In this document: positions 59,198 to 64,000 of the stretch, in pieces | Position numbering within the stretch: the stretch's first letter is position 1 | How the letters are laid out: each line of letters opens with the position of its first letter | DNA from: Anthopleura xanthogrammica | Taxonomy: Eukaryota; Cnidaria; Anthozoa; Actiniaria; Actiniidae | Assembly (NCBI GenBank): GCA_964019055.1 | Contig: OZ025206.1 | Coordinates: 29,151,012 to 29,215,011, forward strand | Direction of reading: 5' to 3' | Length of the DNA: 64,000 nucleotides | Program-made: the position numbers and the translations under genes | Notes under the pieces: generated by a model | Told to the model about the DNA's origin: nothing | The model's database searches: none | What the model saw: the letters and a program-made list of their open reading frames with translations, nothing else

Positions 59198-62100
59198 ATG
59201 GCAACTGGATGGCGCGGTGGAAAACAACGTCTCTGCAAAACCAACAGCACCAATTCCAGTCGAAAATTTGTAATATTTTGTAAGGTTTTACTGTCGGCGT
59301 TTTTCCTTGTTGATTGTTTCCCCTTGAAGACCGTGGAAGGTAAGTAGTACATTCCCCCAGGACAATAAAGAGGCGACAAATGATGTAAGATTCCCTTTTA
59401 CTGGACTGAAAGATTTTCATACAATTTTTGCACTGATTTTGAAATTTTGAAAAGCGGTTGAAAACCAGCCGAAAGTCTTTTTCGTTGTTAACTTCCTTTT
59501 AAAAACAGTTTTAGTTTTGTGTTAGCAGGCGCCAACCAGCTGATTTATATGTGCATATTGATCGTGTGTCTTGCTGTATCTCAAAACAATATCATTGAAA
59601 GTGGGCAAGATAGTACTAAAGCTTCTCTTTTGATATTCTTATTGATTTTATACTTTATAAATGATCTACATTTCAATGTTTTGGTGCAGAACTTAAAGAA
59701 TAAAGTCTTACAATTATCAGTTTCAAGCCATCGGAGCTATAAGTCACCCTAAAACCGCTTATTCAATTTGATCTTCTTTCAAAATTGTGTTATCTCAATT
59801 CTTCAGTCTGAAGCGTCATGCCGAGTGTGTAATCTTTCTTCAAGAAACTGATTGATATTTTTAGCATCACCTGCCTCTGTGTCGCGCTGGTTTTGAGGGT
59901 ATTTACTGTCTCTTAACCAGTTAATACTTTGTTTTTAGAAGAAAGCAAAAGTTTGCATAAATGTCTAGTTAATGAGTATTCTCAAATGGTTGAACAATTT
60001 TGCTGCACCGTTTGTCATAAAAGACATCATTCTAACCAATATTATTTGTCAAATGTTTGAAACCAGGTATTTCTGCTGACCATGAGAATAGAATTCTCCA
60101 AGAAGTGATTTCCAAGTACTCGAATAGCGTACGACCAAGTCTCCGTGAAGATGCTCCAGTCAACTTCACTTTGGATATTACCTTTAATAATATCATAGAT
60201 GTGGTAAGTCTTGTTTATCATTTGGCCCCTCCTAGCCACGCACACTATCAATACCCAGTACAGATAGCTTGTTATCTCAAGGCAGTGCTGCTTTAAGTTA
60301 ACTAAGTGGGAAAATAGGTGTCTTCATGACTCCTCCTAGCCACGTACATCATCAATACCACAGATAGCTTGTCTCACGGGAAGTTATTAAAATAAGCTAT
60401 TTGTAGGAAAATAGGTGTCTTCATCTCTATATCCTTTCCTTATTTTTTTTCTTTTCATCAGTCGCTCCACTGATAAATAAGTGCATATTGCAGATGCATA
60501 ACATACCAGAAAGGAGCTTGTGTGTCGGGCTATTTTCATCACATATATCTGTTTTATATTTATTTTTGATACATTGTTTGGTCAGTTGATGTCTATTAAT
60601 GGTGATACTTTTATACAAACGGCACTAGAACAATAACGACAAAAAGATCGATAACTTATCTTGCGAATAACTGTGTTTTGAAATTCGATCTTAGTCATCA
60701 AAACAATTTCTTTTTAGCTTTTATTTGAAAACCCCGCAAACGTATTATGAGGTCGGAAAAACTTTAAAGTTTACTATGAAATCACATCAGTTCTTTTTAA
60801 GTTGATAAGTTGGTGGGCTACAATCCTGTGCCAGCCAGCCATAATGTTGACTCGACCTCGAAGGGTTTTCCAGGTAATAACCTCAGTCAGTCATCTCATA
60901 TATATGATTGCCCATTGATTTCGGCGCATTATTGATACTGAGGGTGCTAAATGTATTTAAAAGCCTCCATCATAGCTGTGATTAGTGTGGAAAGAAGTTT
61001 GGGTATTAACGACTAACACTACCTGGCTTAAAACAAAACACAAGTGACCGATTTGGTGATACTTTTCTCTCTAACAGCACTAAAAACATATCTAACTGTA
61101 TCAACATCATGGGTGCAATAACGGGGGGAAAAAACGTTTTCTCTTTGAACGTGTATGACAAAATGTATTCATTGTGATGAATGATTTCAATTATCACATT
61201 CCATGCAGAGGTAATCCAAGTGGCTTAAAAATGTATTTAACACCATTTATAATTCATCTATAGTGATTCAAAGAAGCTCATGACTGTCACTACTGCAATT
61301 AAATGAATTCATAGTCATTCTCCTTGCAATGTTCAGTGAATATCACACAAGGGTTAGGGTTTAATAGGGTCTTGATATTAACAATATCATGAGTTCACAC
61401 CGATATCAGGGATTGGCTGAGGGCTCTCGGCCAATCAGAAGCGAGATAGTGAGTAAAATGTATAATAATTAAGTTCAAGTTCAAGTTCAAGTTCTTTTAT
61501 TACACACATACTGAGATTTACTCAGTAAAACCCTCACTTTCCATGAAGTAATCTCTATTTATTATACACATATAAATATGTGTATAAATATTACAGAAAA
61601 TAACCACACAGGTAAATTAGTTTGTATTTACAAAGGTACTAGTGGTTATAATATTATACATGTAAGAAAAATACAAACAATAAACAAATTCAGTGTGTAG
61701 TGATGGCTTAATTTAATTATCTTTGTCTGATCAATATTACAGAATGAAAAACATCAAATCTTAACAACCAGTATCTGGGTTCGACAGGTGAGTGGCGGGA
61801 CTAGGAGACAAATACTTCTGCATCGAGTTTGTCTGATGTCTGATGTCTTAGTAAAGTGCAGCTTCTTTTCTTTTCTTTTTTAGTTCTGGACAAACCCTCT
61901 GACATCATGGAATGTATCTGAGTATGGAGGTTTGAAAGAAATCATTATCGCTTCAAATAAAGTATGGCAACCCGACACAGTTTTATACAACAAGTAAGGG
62001 TGTTTGGTATTTACTAGATCAGTTCAGTTCAACCGCATACATCGCGTCTTCAGTATGTATAGTAGGACGGCGACTGTGGTTCCATCATAATTAAATTCCT

Positions 62101-64000
62101 ATATAATTCCTTACAAAGAAAGGAGCTATAAGCTATTTCACCATTCTAAGTATATATAAAATTTGTCTGCGTATGCGCCAGATTTGAACCACAGGCATCC
62201 CAAGCTTTAATTTTGCGGTTTTTAAAAACACCGTTTAAAATCGTTATAAAAGTTTAAAAAATTCACATTAAAAAGTTTTTAAAGGTTTTTTGGTACCGTG
62301 TTGCGCTCTGTCCGGCGAAGTAAGGAAAAATTATTTGTGTGGTTTAACAGTGTTTATTCCGAAAAGAACAAAAGAATGGCGAGACGGATGCATTTAAAAT
62401 CCATTGCAAAGCAAGTGGGACCACTCTTTACCTCTAACAAATCACAGGAAGGGATCATGGAAAGAAATGACTGGGGGGCGAGTTGCAAAGCAAAGTGTTT
62501 TACGAAATTATTCGGACAAAGTCTTAAGTTAGAAAAACAATTGGAAACCACAATATTGGACAGTCTAAAACGTACTACTGATGAAACATAGCTGTATCAA
62601 ACGGTCCAAAAGCTGATGACAAGATATCCAAATATGAACAATTAAGCTAGAGTTTGCCACAGAATCGAAAGCATAATGTGTTCGTAATATTGCATACAAA
62701 GGAATTTAAAATACACTGCAATAAATCATAACAACAAGACGCACTTGGTACCATGGTACGAAAATAGCATGATCTGATATCGAGGGACCCCGTCAGAGCC
62801 TCCACAAAGTGTTTAAATGCAATGAGTAAGGTTAAAGGAAGCCAATCATTGAATTTTTTGGCCGGAGGGCTACCAAACAAGTGTAGTACTTTAGGTAGGA
62901 AAGTGTGGATAACACGAGCAAAATCGTGAATTGTTCAACCAAACAGAGCAAATATTTGATTGATACGTAGACGCAGAGAACTGTAATTCACATGAGGTAA
63001 GCTTCAGTATATTAGTACTAACTTTGACTGGTAGGCATTCCTTTTAATCAACTTGAATTGTATAAACCCTTGAAGAAAGTAGATGGGTTTTAAATATTTT
63101 CGTGGTTTCGACCGACTCTGACCCTAAATATTTCGTAATCTACGAGCTTCATATTGAAAATAATCATCCACAGCACTCAAATGCAGATAGACTGTCTAAT
63201 CCCTTTGATGGTTTCTCTCGCATATCCATAAAACAGACGTAGATCGCCAACGAATCTTCTATCACGGCTAAAAACGCAAGCAAAATGGCCGCGAAAACAG
63301 TCGAAAGCCAAAATCTGGCGCATGCGCAAACAATTGTATATATGCAACCATTATAAACATATATCTGCTAACATCATTACTGTCTTATTCTATGTTTTGC
63401 ACAGTGTTTATGCAGAATACAGTGGACGATTAGATGCAATAAAAACGCGAGTTCGTGTCAGCCACGATGGCTTCACCTATTGGGCTGCTCCTTTCATCTT
63501 TAAAACACTTTGTAAGATCAATGTAGCCGACTTTCCTTTCGACACTCAGATATGTAAACTTACGTTTGGTTCTTGGCAGTATAATGGCAACGAAGTGAAT
63601 ATCATAAACACGAAGAAAATAGGATCAATTGCCAGCACTCGAGTGGAAAATGGAGAATGGGAAGTACTCAAAGTGTTAATCGAACGTAAGGAAGTCTTTT
63701 ATAAATGCTGTCCTAACCAACCTTATCCAGAGATCTCATTTATTATCCACATGAAAAGAAGACCGTTGTTCTACGTGGTGAATCTTGTGTTACCAAATAT
63801 CCTGATCTCTCTGTTAGCCTTCTTCTCATTCTTCATTCCCGTGGAGTGTGGTGAGCGTATATCGTTTGTCATCACTGTTCTGTTAAGTATGACTGTCTTC
63901 ATGCTTCTAGTAGCCGAGAGTATTCCTCCAACATCAGATGCTGTTCCAGTGATTGGTATCTACTACACGTTCTCGATCTTTGAAGTGTTTCTTGCTCTTT
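59198..64000 (+). CDS. second nicotinic acetylcholine receptor-like subunit, alpha type (3' end beyond window)
   Basis: Exons 59198-59339, 60067-60203, 61743-61787 (45 nt, NEKHQILTTSIWVRQ), 61884-61993 (110 nt) and 63405 to the window end. Junction phases equal those of the gene at 44436. The N-terminus has a basic stretch then the hydrophobic FVIFCKVLLSAFFLV, a signal peptide or anchor. Exon 4 gives VWQPDTVLYNN. Exon 5 gives the Cys-loop CKINVADFPFDTQIC, GSWQY, and YKCCPNQPY with vicinal cysteines and loop C tyrosines at normal spacing; M1 and M2 (GERISFVITVLLSMTVFMLL) are complete, and the window ends in M3. Glutamate before M2 predicts a cation channel. Only one third exon is seen here. 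The ligand is inferred from the conserved box; the intracellular loop and M4 are out of view. Confidence 0.93.
61464..61560 (-). mobile_element. probable 3' end of a retroelement with (GAACTT)n tail
   Basis: AAGTTCAAGTTCAAGTTC at 61472-61492 followed by TTTTATTACACACATACTG reads, on the minus strand, as AATAAAAGAACTTGAACTTG, a tail form common for LINE/SINE 3' ends. The 5' extent is unclear. It lies in intron 2 of the second receptor gene. Confidence 0.45.

Overview
This is eukaryotic, metazoan DNA: every gene is split by GT-AG introns, coding exons make up a small fraction of the window, and AT-rich introns are full of inverted repeats, satellites and non-LTR retrotransposon remnants. A cnidarian, most likely an anthozoan (coral or sea anemone relative), is my best guess. 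It rests on a multi-repeat beta-thymosin gene, tandem alpha-type nicotinic-like receptor genes, and transposon ends (the CAACCTCG... family, the GGGGTACCTTTTTC element) that I remember as common in coral and anemone sequence. The species is not determinable from the window.

Layout. (1) 1581-12883, minus: 19 coding exons of a germinal-center kinase of the MAP4K3/MAP4K5 type, complete kinase domain plus proline-rich linker; the C-terminal CNH domain lies beyond the left edge. (2) 13575-15958, plus: two-exon ABHD18 hydrolase, head-to-head with the kinase. (3) 19040-23159, plus: ten-exon beta-thymosin gene with nine actin-binding repeats, one per exon. (4) 24183-39889, minus: a 20-exon gene whose exons join in phase to about 1409 residues: signal peptide, propeptide with RKRR site, Fn3-like segment, an unrecognised six-repeat beta-rich region, EGF, cysteine-rich module, YWTD propeller, sushi, Ig and a C-terminal trypsin-like protease with intact catalytic triad. 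(5) 44436-50654, plus: a complete nicotinic acetylcholine receptor-like subunit with two alternative 45-nt third exons only 46 nt apart. (6) 59198 to the right edge, plus: a second subunit with the same exon plan, cut off by the window end in M3.

The two receptor genes are tandem paralogues: intron phases, a 45-nt exon and a 110-nt exon match, and both keep the vicinal cysteines and the aromatic residues of the ligand box. The other genes show no obvious functional link to one another. Between and inside genes lie at least five 5'-truncated LINE fragments, two tRNA-derived SINEs, about fifteen foldback (MITE-like) elements, and a 2.25-kb element with long terminal inverted repeats, a perfect 9-bp target duplication and a broken RecQ-like helicase inside.

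All gene models were assembled by eye from splice sites and reading phase; they have not been checked against transcripts or databases.
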